64,000 bases of DNA from CAZUGO01 sp964619935 (GTDB taxonomy: Bacteria > Planctomycetota > Phycisphaerae > UBA1845 > CAIVHJ01). Below are positions 15,568 to 25,500 of this stretch, piece by piece (within the stretch, counting starts at the first letter, position 1; each line of letters opens with the position of its first letter). The notes below the pieces were generated by a model. It was given only the letters and a program-made list of their open reading frames with translations, was not told where the DNA came from and made no database searches. Where the stretch lies: NCBI GenBank assembly GCA_964619935.1, contig CAZUGO010000030.1, positions 62,001 through 126,000 of the forward strand. Direction: 5' to 3'. The translations under genes and the position numbers were made by a program.

Positions 15568-15978
15568 ATGGCCATCGATCGGCGACACCTTGAGCAACTC
15601 AGCGAGGACCACCGGGCAACCATCGAGTCGCCGCTGTACTGCCTGAAATGCGGGTACCTGCTCAAGAAACTGCCCCAGGTCGGGCGGTGCCCCGAATGCG
15701 GCAACGCCTATGACGCCCACAGCTATCGGATGAACGGAATCTTCGTCGCCGAACATGCCCAATTCCCAGCCTTCGATCTCGCCGCCGCTATCGCCAGCAG
15801 CACGCTGGCCGCCTGGCTGGTGGTCGGCCTGATCCTCGTTCCCGACCTCTGGGGACTGCTGTTCAGCCTCGTCTTCACGTTTCTTGCCGTCCTGTTCGTT
15901 AAACGGGCCTGGACCCACTTTGGACAATTCGTCCGCGGACAACGCATGGCCCACAAGATCCAAGAGGAACGCGAGTAG
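15568..15978 (+). CDS. Planctomycete zinc-ribbon membrane protein
   Basis: The 136-residue protein has an N-terminal zinc ribbon with C25-x2-C28 (YCLKCGYLL) and C41-x2-C44 (RCPECGNAY). It is followed by two hydrophobic segments (about 68-88 and 90-110) and a basic C-terminal tail. This Y-x-L-x-x-[RK]-C-P-E-C-G arrangement in front of membrane helices is very common and family-expanded in Planctomycetes. Function unknown. It stands alone between the tRNA and a long gap. Confidence 0.75.
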   Translation: MAIDRRHLEQLSEDHRATIESPLYCLKCGYLLKKLPQVGRCPECGNAYDAHSYRMNGIFVAEHAQFPAFDLAAAIASSTLAAWLVVGLILVPDLWGLLFSLVFTFLAVLFVKRAWTHFGQFVRGQRMAHKIQEERE

Positions 15979-16690
15979 CCGGCGGGTTGAGCGATCAGCG
16001 TCAGCAACGATCAGTCCGCAAACGCGGCGCAATCATGAGGACGCCCAGACCCTTCGACGCGCGCTTTCCGATCAACGCTCACCGCCCCAGAGCGAATCGG
16101 AGACGACCCAGCGGAATGGATCATGCCAGCGCAACGCCAGAGTCACCAGGGGGTCAGGCGCACCCATTCCCAAGTTCCGTGCGGCCCCCGGAAAAGCCCA
16201 CGCCCGCCCGACGGGAAGCGCTCGGCGCCCAAGTCGGCCCCCGCAACGCCGCGGCAATGGCCCAAGGCCGGCGCATAAAAAACCCCGGTCGAGCCTTATC
16301 GCTGCATTGTCCCGTTCTGGTCGCAACAGAAGGTAGTGCCATACCCGTGCCTCAATTGGTTCACACGATTCACGAATATCAGCCAATGCAGCAATAAAGC
16401 CCGCCGGGTAAACTCGTTCCCGCAGTCGCCGCCCTCCAGTAATAAGGCCCACTCACATTCGAGCCTAACCCACTGCCAAGAATTGGCTTAGGCCACACAG
16501 AGCGCCGGATGCCGCACCTCGGCGGTGCCCGCCCCCGGGGATCCAATAGTTCCTTGGTTGCCGAAGCTGGTTTCTTACGCTGAATCCGAGTTTTTCCAGT
16601 TGTCGATCGCCCGCCGCCCGCCAGCGCTCCTTTGGAGCTGACCCCCGGAATCCGTTAGAATCAACGGACGTTCACAACCCTGGAACCCTG
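15979..16690. other. Long intergenic region, no supported gene
   Basis: Several overlapping open frames exist on both strands (for example 15987-16397 plus and 16072-16452 minus), but none has a ribosome binding site, a domain or a natural composition; they are Arg/Pro/Ala-rich frames typical of GC-rich non-coding DNA. The promoter of the ECF sigma gene should lie near the right end, but I see no clear boxes. Confidence 0.5.
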
Positions 16691-17269
16691 ATGGACAAGA
16701 CCTCTTCCAGCCTGCTGCGCGGTATCGTCGACTTTGACGATCATCAACGGTGGTTCGAATTCAACCGCATCTACCGCCCCCTGATTCGCAACATACTGAT
16801 CAACAAAGGCTTAAGAGGACAGGAACTCGAAGACGTGATTCAGGAGGTCTACCTGGCGCTGCTCACCACGCTGGACCGCTTCCAATACGACCCGGCCAAA
16901 GGGAAGTTCCGAAACTGGGTTGGGCGGATCGCCCAACGGGCCGCTTCCGCTTACTATCGCAAGAGCCCAGCACTGCCGGTCGACCCCGCGGACCTGGACG
17001 ACACCCAATCTCGCGACGCGGGCGCCCTGCCGGACTGCGACGATCAGAGAATGGCCTTGTGCCTGCAAATGGCCCGGACGCGCTTCGACGAGCAGACCTG
17101 GGCGCCGTTTCATCTGCGGGTCATCGAGGGGACACCCATCGACGAAGTCGAACGAATCACCAAGATGAAACGCAACGCCATCTACCAGGCGGTACACCGA
17201 GTCAAGACCTGCCTGCGCGACATGCTGGCCCAGCTCGATGCCGAGCACAGACCACCACACCGCCCATGA
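16691..17269 (+). CDS. ECF-type RNA polymerase sigma factor
   Basis: The 192-residue protein has sigma region 2 (about 25-95, with LEDVIQEVYLALL as the core-binding helix and FRNWVGRIAQRAASAYYR for -10 recognition). Region 4 (about 133-185) has an HTH in the block EGTPIDEVERITKMKRNAIY. It lacks region 3 and has ECF size. The stop overlaps the ATG of the kinase gene (ATGA at 17266-17269), so the two are translationally coupled. Planctomycetes have many ECF factors paired with Ser/Thr kinases in place of anti-sigma factors; control of this factor by the kinase is inferred from that pattern. Confidence 0.9.
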   Translation: MDKTSSSLLRGIVDFDDHQRWFEFNRIYRPLIRNILINKGLRGQELEDVIQEVYLALLTTLDRFQYDPAKGKFRNWVGRIAQRAASAYYRKSPALPVDPADLDDTQSRDAGALPDCDDQRMALCLQMARTRFDEQTWAPFHLRVIEGTPIDEVERITKMKRNAIYQAVHRVKTCLRDMLAQLDAEHRPPHRP

Positions 17270-18876
17270 GCGAATCGGCGACGGAAAGGCCTGCCAATAG
17301 CGACCCACTCCAGAACACGCCCGCGGCGGCGGCAGCAGCCCCGCCGCACCTGCCCGACTTCGAAGTTCTGAAAAGGATCGGCCAGGGCACCTTCGGAGCC
17401 GTGTGGCTGGCCAAAGAACGGGTGACCGGAGTCTACCGGGCGGTCAAAGTCATTCCCGCTGCACTGCCGGATGCCGAAATCGCCGGACTCTGCGAGTACC
17501 AACGCCGGGCCCTGAGCCATCCGCACCTGCTGCAAGTCCACCTTGTCGGGCGACAGGCCCAGTACTACTACGTCGTCATGGAACTGGCCGACGACATCAA
17601 AGGAACCGTGGCACTCGACCCCGAGTACTATGAACCTTGCAACCTCGACCGCCTGCTCAAAGATCGTGGGGCCATGAAGCCGTCGGTCGCCCTGGCCCAT
17701 GTGGCAGACATGCTCGAAGCGGTCGATTACCTGCATCACCAGGGCCTGGTCCATCGCGACATCAAGCCTGCCAACGTGCTGTTCGTGAGCGGCAACGCCA
17801 AACTGTGCGACTTCGGGTTGATCGCGCCGGGGCACCAAGCCGTCGACCGCGCTGGCACGCACGGCTACTGGAGGCCAGACGGTCCGACCGATCGCGATTC
17901 AGATTTGTATGCCATGACCAAAGTGGCCTACCAGATGCTCAGCGGCACCCAGATCACCAACTTCCCCGAACTGCCCGCCGACCTGGCCCGCCTGACTTCC
18001 GCCGAACAATACCGCCGCCTTAAGGAATTCCTGATGCGCGGTTGCTCCAATCAGGCGAGCCGGCGGTTCTCATCCGCACAGATCATGCTCAGCCACATCA
18101 AGGCCCTCCAGGAGCCACACCCCGGCAGCCACGGCGGGCCCGGCACCAACGGAACGCACCGCCGATTGCAGCGGGCCGGGGTGCCGGCGTTGATGGTCGT
18201 GACCCTGGCGCTGCTGGCGGTCTTCGGCTGGCAGCGGGTGATCGCACCGACCGCCAATACCTTTGCGCCACTCGCTGAAATGAACGTCGTGGCCTATCCC
18301 GACGGCGCTGGGAACCCCAACTCGCTGAGCCACGACGATCCCGAAGGCCTGCTGCGCCGCGGCACCCGGGTGTTCTCAACCAGCAACCCTGAGGTGCCCG
18401 AGTGGCCGGTGGCCTACGCCCGCATTCAATTGGTCTCCAAACCGCCCAGCTACATGCTGGTGTTCTGGATCTCGCCCTCGGGTTATGTCTACATGATCTC
18501 CAGCAACGAAGCGCTCAGGACCCTGCACGACCCCGGACTACAAGCCTTCCGCAGCCTCGACGGTCGCGACGACAACTACATCATTTGCGGGTTCATGAAC
18601 GATCGGCCGTTCAACAAGGACGGCCTGCGGGCCGCCATCGAGCGGCTGGTCCGCCGCTACCGCGCCGAACACCCCGACCAGAAGGCCCTGCCCGCCGGCG
18701 TCATGCGCCTGCTGAATGCCGGTGGCGTCAAACTGGCGTACCGCCGCGAAGCCGAACCCGATGATGATCTCCGCAGCGATTTCGGATTGCTGGGAGAAAT
18801 CTGGCTGCAATACGGTAACAGCTATCCAATCGTCGGGTTCGAACTGCCGCTGCCGGCTGGCCACACCCTGCCGTAA
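17266..18876 (+). CDS. Membrane-anchored Ser/Thr protein kinase
   Basis: This 536-residue protein has a Hanks-type kinase domain (about 32-290): GQGTFGAVW (39-47), the ATP lysine in RAVKV (K61), HRDIKPAN (163-170, catalytic D165) and DFG (182-184). The APE position reads WRPD, so the usual Glu is replaced. A single transmembrane helix follows (about 307-325, LMVVTLALLAVFGW). The outside part (about 330-536) has no PASTA or WD repeats; a piece such as SYMLVFWISPSGYVYMIS is reminiscent of DUF4384-like sensor domains. It overlaps the ECF sigma gene by four bases and probably relays an envelope signal to it. Confidence 0.9.
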   Translation: MSESATERPANSDPLQNTPAAAAAAPPHLPDFEVLKRIGQGTFGAVWLAKERVTGVYRAVKVIPAALPDAEIAGLCEYQRRALSHPHLLQVHLVGRQAQYYYVVMELADDIKGTVALDPEYYEPCNLDRLLKDRGAMKPSVALAHVADMLEAVDYLHHQGLVHRDIKPANVLFVSGNAKLCDFGLIAPGHQAVDRAGTHGYWRPDGPTDRDSDLYAMTKVAYQMLSGTQITNFPELPADLARLTSAEQYRRLKEFLMRGCSNQASRRFSSAQIMLSHIKALQEPHPGSHGGPGTNGTHRRLQRAGVPALMVVTLALLAVFGWQRVIAPTANTFAPLAEMNVVAYPDGAGNPNSLSHDDPEGLLRRGTRVFSTSNPEVPEWPVAYARIQLVSKPPSYMLVFWISPSGYVYMISSNEALRTLHDPGLQAFRSLDGRDDNYIICGFMNDRPFNKDGLRAAIERLVRRYRAEHPDQKALPAGVMRLLNAGGVKLAYRREAEPDDDLRSDFGLLGEIWLQYGNSYPIVGFELPLPAGHTLP

Positions 18877-18883
18877 GTCATTG

Positions 18884-18907
18884 AGCCACCCGGGTGCTTT
18901 TTTTGCG
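18884..18907 (+). terminator. Probable terminator after the kinase gene
   Basis: A short GC palindrome (gccacccgggtgc) is followed directly by seven T residues, 8 bases past the stop. The stem is short with almost no loop. Confidence 0.45.
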
Positions 18908-19170
18908 CCCGCCACGCGTCGCAGACGTCGGCCGGCGGCGGTAAGATCCGAGGTGCGGGTCGGTCCGAACCCGGTCGGCCCCCCCCGACCGCGACGCAGC
19001 GGACGAACGTCAACGGGTCGCCGCGGGCGAAACACCTCGGGTGCACGTGCAGCGGATTGGCGACTGATCGGTTCACCGGGACCATGCGGCCGGCCGGGGT
19101 CCATCCGCTTGCCCACGGGCGCGGCCTTGGCTGCCGTGCGAACCCGAATCCAGGCGAGCGAGAAACGATC

Positions 19171-22100
19171 ATGGCGGTCACATTCATTCTGGGGCGGGCC
19201 GGCTCGGGCAAGACCCGCTACTGCGTCGACGCGCTGGGCCGCGCGCTGGCCCAAGACCCGCGCCACGGGCCTCGTCTGATCCTGCTGGTGCCCGAACAAG
19301 CCAGCCTGCAGACCGAGCGAACTCTGCTGAGCCGGCCCGAGCTGCATGGATTGCAGCGCGGCGAGGTGCTCAGCTTTCGGCGGTTCGCCCAGCGGCTCCT
19401 GCAAACCCAACCTGTCCAGTCCGGACGTCTCCTGACCCGTGTCGGCCGAGCCATGCTGTTGCAACAGATCGCCGCCGCGCACCGCGACCAACTGCAGTAC
19501 TTCAAGACCGAACGGTTTCTGCCAGGCCTCTACCAGCAACTTTCCGACCAGATCGAGGAATTCGTCTGCAGCGGTGTCCGCCCCGACGCACTGCAACTTG
19601 ATCCGGCACCCGCCGAGCACCAGGCCCTGGCGCTGAAACTCGCCGACCTGCAACTGTTGTACCGCCACTACCTCGAACGCCTGGACCAGGGCTTCGTGGA
19701 CCCGGTGCGTGCCCTGGACCAAGCCCGGGCCTGCCTGCCGCAGGTTTGCTGGTTGGACGGCGCTCGCGTGTGGGTCGACGGCTTCGCCAGCTTCACGGGC
19801 CAGGAGGCCCGCTTTCTCACCGACCTGGCTCTGCGGGTGGCCGATGTCGAGATCACCCTGCTGCTCGATGCCACCGCCACCGCCGCACCCGATCCGCACG
19901 GTTTGTTCAGCACCATCGAGCGCACCTATCAACGACTGCAGCAGCGCTTTCGTTCCGCCGGTATTCCGCTCACGCCGCCCGTGACCCTGACCCGGGCGGT
20001 CGCCGCTTCCGACGGCCGGCCACCGGATCTCGATCACCTCGAAGCCCATTTGTTCGAGCGCCCCGCACCATCAGGACCGCCGGGCACCCACATTACCCTG
20101 CATCAGGCCGTCGACCCGCGGGCCGAACTGCGCACCGTGGCCGCCCACATCATCCACCTGACCCGGCGCAGCGATCAGCCGTTGCGCTATCGGGACATCG
20201 CCGTGATCACCCGCCAGGTCGACGACCTGCACGACCTCATCGCCGCGACCCTGCGCGAACATGACATTCCTTACTTTGTGGACCGCAAACCGCCGCTCCG
20301 CGAGCATGCCATCGGCAACCTGCTGAGCACCTTGCTGGACGCGGCCGCCGAGCAGTTCTCGCTCGATACGGTCCGGCGGCTGCTGAAGTCCGACCTGCTG
20401 GGGATGGCAACCCGGCATACCGACCGCCTGGAGAACTACATCCTGGCCCACGGCATCAGCGGACTGCAGCGCTGGATCCAGGGGCCCTGGCAGCACGATC
20501 CGTTCTTCGGTTCACCGCTCGATGAGCCGCCCGACCCCGCGGCCCTGCTGACTCGAATCAATGAGCACCGGCTGGTGCTGCTGCAACGGCTGGACCCTTG
20601 GATTGCGGAGCCGCATCTGAAACCGGACCACCTGGCGCCCGGCCTGGACTGGGCCCGCCGGCTCTACCAGACTCTGGAGCGCCTCGATGTCTGGGGCCAA
20701 CTCGACACTTGGGCCGAGCAGGCAGCGCAGGCCGGCCGGACCGCCGAAGCCGAACACCATCGCCAGGCCTGGCTCAGCGTGGTGCAGTTGTTCGACGATT
20801 TCGAAGCGTCCCTCGGCGACTCGACGATGACCCTCACCGACTTTCGCGCCGCCTTCGAGGCCGGCCTGGCTCAACTGGACACCGGGCTGGTCCCACCGGC
20901 GATTGACCAGCTGCTGGTGGCGTCGATCGAGCGCAGCCGCCATCCGGACATTCGGGTGGCCTTCGTCATCGGGATGAACGACGGCTGGTTTCCACGGGCC
21001 CGCCGCGAGCCGCAGTTGCTCAACGACGAAGATCGGGAAGTGCTGGAAGGCCTCGACCTGGAACTCCAACCGCCGCGGCGCGCCCATCTCGCCCAGGAGC
21101 AATTGCTGTGCTACATCGCCTGCACCCGCCCGCGCGATCACCTGGTCATCAGCTATTGTCGCAGCGGGCTGGACGGTGCCCCCCTGGAACCGTCACCCTA
21201 CATCGCCGACCTGCAAGCGCTGTTCCCCACTCTGACGGTCGAGGTCCACGACAACAGCCCCGCGGCCCGAATAGCCGAAGTCCACACCGCCCAGCAACTG
21301 GCCCGCCTGTTGGCAATGACCCTGCGGACCGCGGCGGATCGGTCCATCTGGAACACGCTGTACGACCGCGCCCGCCGTGAACCCGCCCTGAGCGACACTT
21401 TGCAGCGGGCCCTGCGCAGCCTCAGCGACCGCAACCACGCCACCCTGCCGCCAGGCACCCTGATGCCGGCTGACGGGCAACCGCTGTGCACCAGTGTGAC
21501 CGCGCTGGAAACCCACGCCCATTGCCCGTTCAAGTACTTTGCGGAGCGGCAACTGCGACTCCAAGACCGGCCAACCGCCGAGCCCGACGCCCTCTTGAGG
21601 GGCAGCCTGGCCCACGCCGTGCTCGACGATCTGACGCGAACCCTGATCGCCGCCGGGCAACGCATTGGCGACCTCACCGACCCGGCGATCGATGCCGCGA
21701 TCGAGCGCAGCATGGGCCGGCTACAGCAACGCGCGGGTTTGCGGCCGCTGATCCAAAGCTACCTGTGGCAGCGCCTCGGCAGCGAGCTGCAAACGGCATT
21801 GCGTGCACAGCGCACCTTCCAGGCGGCCGGCCGGGCCCGGACTCTCGCCAGCGAACTGGCATTCGGGCTCGCCGCGGGCACACCCGATGACACCGCACCG
21901 GCGATCGACTGGATCACGCCCAAGACCCGCCGGGTCCGCCTCCGCGGCCGAATCGATCGCGTCGATCGCATCGACATGGACACCGGACCGGGCGTCCTGG
22001 TCTACGACTACAAACTCACCACCGCCAAGGCGCTGCCGCTCGGCGAGGTCTACCACGGACTGCTGCTGCAATTGCCGGTCTACCTGGAGGTCGCCGCGGC

Positions 22101-22587
22101 GCTTCAGGTCACGGCCGGCAGGCCCACACCGGCGGGTGCGTTCTTTTTCCCACTGGTCCCCGACTACGAGCGGATCGACCACCCCCGGAAAATTCCCGCC
22201 GCCAGCACCAAGCCGTTTCGGCCCCGCGGGATCTTCGCCACGGAGGCCCTGCCGGCGCTCGACGCCGATCTGACGGAAGGCTACTCGACCGTCGTCTCGG
22301 CATTCATGACCAAGCGCGGTGAGGTCAGCCGACCCAAGAGCGATGCCGTGCCGCAGCACGATTTGCAACGGCTGTTGTCCTTTGTCAAACGCAGCGTGCT
22401 GGCCATCTGCGACCGCATCGCTGACGGCACCATTGAGGTCCGGCCCTATCGCCTGGGCAACGACATGCCGTGTTCGTTTTGCCGGCACCGCCCGGTGTGC
22501 CGCTTTGAGTTTCCAGAAACCCCGATTCGACAATTGCCGCGAGTCTCTGATCATGACTTCTGGGCCCAGCTCGACAACAACGCCTGA
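19171..22587 (+). CDS. addB: AddB-type helicase-nuclease subunit
   Basis: The chosen ATG (19171) places the Walker A motif GRAGSGKT at residues 8-15. The 1138-residue protein matches AddB in length. It has an N-terminal, largely inactive SF1 helicase core (VPEQASLQTERTLLS, IGMNDGWFPRARREP, LCYIACTRPRDHLVISYCR). The C-terminal RecB-type nuclease has HAVLDDL, then IDRVDR and LVYDYKLT (D-x-K active site), then LLLQLPVYL. Cysteines at 785 (HCPFKYF) and 1101, 1104 and 1110 (CSFCRHRPVC) are the four ligands of the AddB 4Fe-4S cluster. With AddA it resects double-strand breaks for RecA loading. The 3' end overlaps addA by 35 bases. Confidence 0.92.
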   Translation: MAVTFILGRAGSGKTRYCVDALGRALAQDPRHGPRLILLVPEQASLQTERTLLSRPELHGLQRGEVLSFRRFAQRLLQTQPVQSGRLLTRVGRAMLLQQIAAAHRDQLQYFKTERFLPGLYQQLSDQIEEFVCSGVRPDALQLDPAPAEHQALALKLADLQLLYRHYLERLDQGFVDPVRALDQARACLPQVCWLDGARVWVDGFASFTGQEARFLTDLALRVADVEITLLLDATATAAPDPHGLFSTIERTYQRLQQRFRSAGIPLTPPVTLTRAVAASDGRPPDLDHLEAHLFERPAPSGPPGTHITLHQAVDPRAELRTVAAHIIHLTRRSDQPLRYRDIAVITRQVDDLHDLIAATLREHDIPYFVDRKPPLREHAIGNLLSTLLDAAAEQFSLDTVRRLLKSDLLGMATRHTDRLENYILAHGISGLQRWIQGPWQHDPFFGSPLDEPPDPAALLTRINEHRLVLLQRLDPWIAEPHLKPDHLAPGLDWARRLYQTLERLDVWGQLDTWAEQAAQAGRTAEAEHHRQAWLSVVQLFDDFEASLGDSTMTLTDFRAAFEAGLAQLDTGLVPPAIDQLLVASIERSRHPDIRVAFVIGMNDGWFPRARREPQLLNDEDREVLEGLDLELQPPRRAHLAQEQLLCYIACTRPRDHLVISYCRSGLDGAPLEPSPYIADLQALFPTLTVEVHDNSPAARIAEVHTAQQLARLLAMTLRTAADRSIWNTLYDRARREPALSDTLQRALRSLSDRNHATLPPGTLMPADGQPLCTSVTALETHAHCPFKYFAERQLRLQDRPTAEPDALLRGSLAHAVLDDLTRTLIAAGQRIGDLTDPAIDAAIERSMGRLQQRAGLRPLIQSYLWQRLGSELQTALRAQRTFQAAGRARTLASELAFGLAAGTPDDTAPAIDWITPKTRRVRLRGRIDRVDRIDMDTGPGVLVYDYKLTTAKALPLGEVYHGLLLQLPVYLEVAAALQVTAGRPTPAGAFFFPLVPDYERIDHPRKIPAASTKPFRPRGIFATEALPALDADLTEGYSTVVSAFMTKRGEVSRPKSDAVPQHDLQRLLSFVKRSVLAICDRIADGTIEVRPYRLGNDMPCSFCRHRPVCRFEFPETPIRQLPRVSDHDFWAQLDNNA

Positions 22588-25500
22588 GCCGCCGCTGACG
22601 CCACGGCAGCAGGAGGCCGCGACCACCACCGGCCGCGACGTCATCGTGACCGCGTCGGCCGGATCCGGCAAGACGTCGGTGTTGGCCCAGCGCTGTTGTT
22701 ACCTGGTGTGTGACGCCCCGGCGGAGGTTCGCTGTGAACTCGATCAGTTGCTGGTGGTCACGTTCGGGGAAGCCGCCGCGGCCGAAATGCGCGCCCGCAT
22801 CCGCAGAGCCTTGCAGCAGCACCCGCAGCCATCGACCCGGGTCAGCCGCCAGTTGCTGCTGGTCGACCAGGCCCACATCTCCACGCTGCACGCCTTCTGT
22901 CGGCGGCTGTTGCGGCAGCACTTCATGCACCTGAACCTGGACCCCAACGCCTCGGTGCTGGTCGACGGCGAAGCCCAGATCCTGCTGGCCAAGTCAATCG
23001 AAGCCGTATTCGATCAGTGGCATCGCCGCCCCGACGCCCGGCGGGACGCCTTCCACGCCCTGTTGCGCGATTACGGCAACGGCCGTGAGTTCCACATCGC
23101 TGACCTGCTCACCCGCATGCATCACTTTGTGCGCTCGCTGCACGACCCCGACGCCTGGCTGTCCGGCGCCGCCCGCAAGCTGGGCGCCACCGCAGGCGAC
23201 ATTGCCGCGGAAGAGTGCGTCGCCCTGCAACGGGCGCTACAGCGGCAACTCGACCTGGCCGAAGTCACCCTGGACTACGTCCGGCGGAGGGCACCCCAAT
23301 GGCCACAGCCGATCGCAGCCATGAATCACCACATCGATCACCTGCGGCGCTGCCGCCAGCAACTCGATGCCGGCCCGGCGGCCTATGATGCCTGCCGGGA
23401 AGCCATCGCCGGTTACAGATTCAAATCGCTCCGAGCGGCAAAGACCCGCGCATCCGGGCCACAAGACCAGGTCAGGCGGGTCATCGAGCAGGTCCGCAAG
23501 AACCACAAGGCGGATCTGGAAGCGCGCTTCGCCATCTGGACGCTTGCCGAACGGCACGACAGCCAGCAGCGGATCGCCCCCTACGTCGAGACCGTCGTCG
23601 AACTGCTGGCGGCGGTGCAGCAGCGCTACGCCGCGGCCAAGGCCCGCCGCCACACCATGGACTTCAACGACATGGAGCAACTGGCGTATCGCCTGCTGAC
23701 CGACCCCGACAACGGGGTCGCCGCGGTGGTGCGGCGGCGGTTTGCCCAGGTGCTGGTCGACGAGTTCCAAGACATCAACCCCCTCCAGGACGCCATTCTG
23801 CGGCAGGTCACCCGGCCGGCCGACGACCCGGCGGGCGGCAACTTCTTCTGCGTCGGTGACGTCAAACAAAGCATCTATAGCTTTCGGATGGCCGATCATC
23901 ACATCTTCCGGGAACGCCTGGAAGGCGCCCGACGCGATGGTCCGGTCCATCCGGTGATCCTCACCGAGAACTTCCGCAGCAGCCCGCGGATCATCGCCGC
24001 GGTGAATGCCGTGTGTGGCCGGCTGATGACCGCCGCCACCGCCGGCGTGGCTTATGATGCCGATGCCGCCCTCACACTCGGCGCTGCCTGGAACGATCCG
24101 TCGCCAGCGGTGGAGGTCCATTTCATCGAGAAGCAGGCCGCAACCCCGGAAGGTGATCAAGACGACGAAGACCCCCTGGAAATCCGCCACCAAGTGGACA
24201 TTGAGCGCCAGGCCCGCCTCATCGGACAGCGCATCCAGTGCCTGGTCCACGATGACGGACTGCGCTACGGGGACATCGCCATCCTGCTGCGGGCCGCGAC
24301 CATCCGGGCCGAACGGATGGCGCGGGTGCTGCTGGACCTGGACATTCCCATCCGAGCCGACGCCAACAGCGGCTTCTTCGCCGCCGTGGAGGTTGCCGAT
24401 GTGATGGCCCTCCTGCGGGTGCTGGACAACCGCCAGCAGGATATCCCGCTGGCGTCGGTGATGCGTTCGGGGGTCACCGGCATCCCGTTCAGCGAAGCCG
24501 ATCTCCTGACCATCCGCCAATCACAGGAGCATCTGCCGTTCCATCATTGTGTGCTGCAATACGCCAAGGTCGCCGGGCAGGCCCCGCTGGGTCGCCGGGT
24601 CGAACGCCTGCTCGACCGGCTCGATCACTGGCGCCGGCGATCGCGGCAATTACCGCTTGGGGCGCTGTTGCACGAGCTGCTGCTGGACACCGGGTACACC
24701 GCCTACGTTGCCGGCCGCCCGGGCGGCCGGCAACGGCTGGCCAACCTCGAATTGCTGCAACAGCGTGCCGCCGAGTTCAGCCGCGGCGGTGGACCGGGCG
24801 GACTGCATGAATATTCGGAATACGTCCAGGCCTTGCAGCGCCATGGCCGCGACCAGGGCCAGGGCAGCCCGTCGACCGCGCCCGATGACGTGGTCCGGCT
24901 GACCACCATTCACACCAGCAAGGGATTGCAATTCCCCGTGGTTTTTCTGGCGAACCTCGAGAAGCACTTCAACTTCAGCGACAGCAGCAGTCGACTGGTG
25001 CTGCATCGCGACGGGATCATCGGCATGCCCGTGGCGGTTCCGGAACAGCGGGTCCGCTACCCATCCCTGAGCAGCGATCAAGCCAAGCAGCGGCTGCAAG
25101 CGCAAACCCGTTCGGAGGAACTGCGGTTGCTGTACGTGGCGCTGACGCGGGCCCGCCACCGGCTGGTGCTGGTCGGTTCGACCGCGATTGACGAGCTGCT
25201 CGAACAGCGGACCCTCTGGGACGGCCACCCTGGCGCGATTCCCGAAGCGTTCGTGCAGCGGGCGCGCAGTTCCCTGGACTGGCTGACGCAGGCCCTGTGC
25301 TGTCTGCCCGATGATGAGGCCTGCTGGTCGGTAGACCCGGCCGGTCCGGGCGACCCACTCTTCGATATTGTGCTGCATCGCGATCTGCCGGTTGGGCCCG
25401 ATGCCCGGCAATCCGATGCCGCCCTGGCCGCCCGCCGAGCCGCCTGTGCCGCGCTCCATCCGTTGCCGGACGGCGAACCGCTGGCCGACCCCGCCGCCAC

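Noticed and set aside
16072..16452. 126-codon minus-strand frame in the long gap before the ECF sigma gene
   Set aside because: No ribosome binding site, no domain, Arg/Gly/Leu-rich random composition.
18538..20049. 503-codon minus-strand frame across the kinase 3' end and addB start
   Set aside because: It spans two well-supported plus-strand genes and has no recognisable domain.
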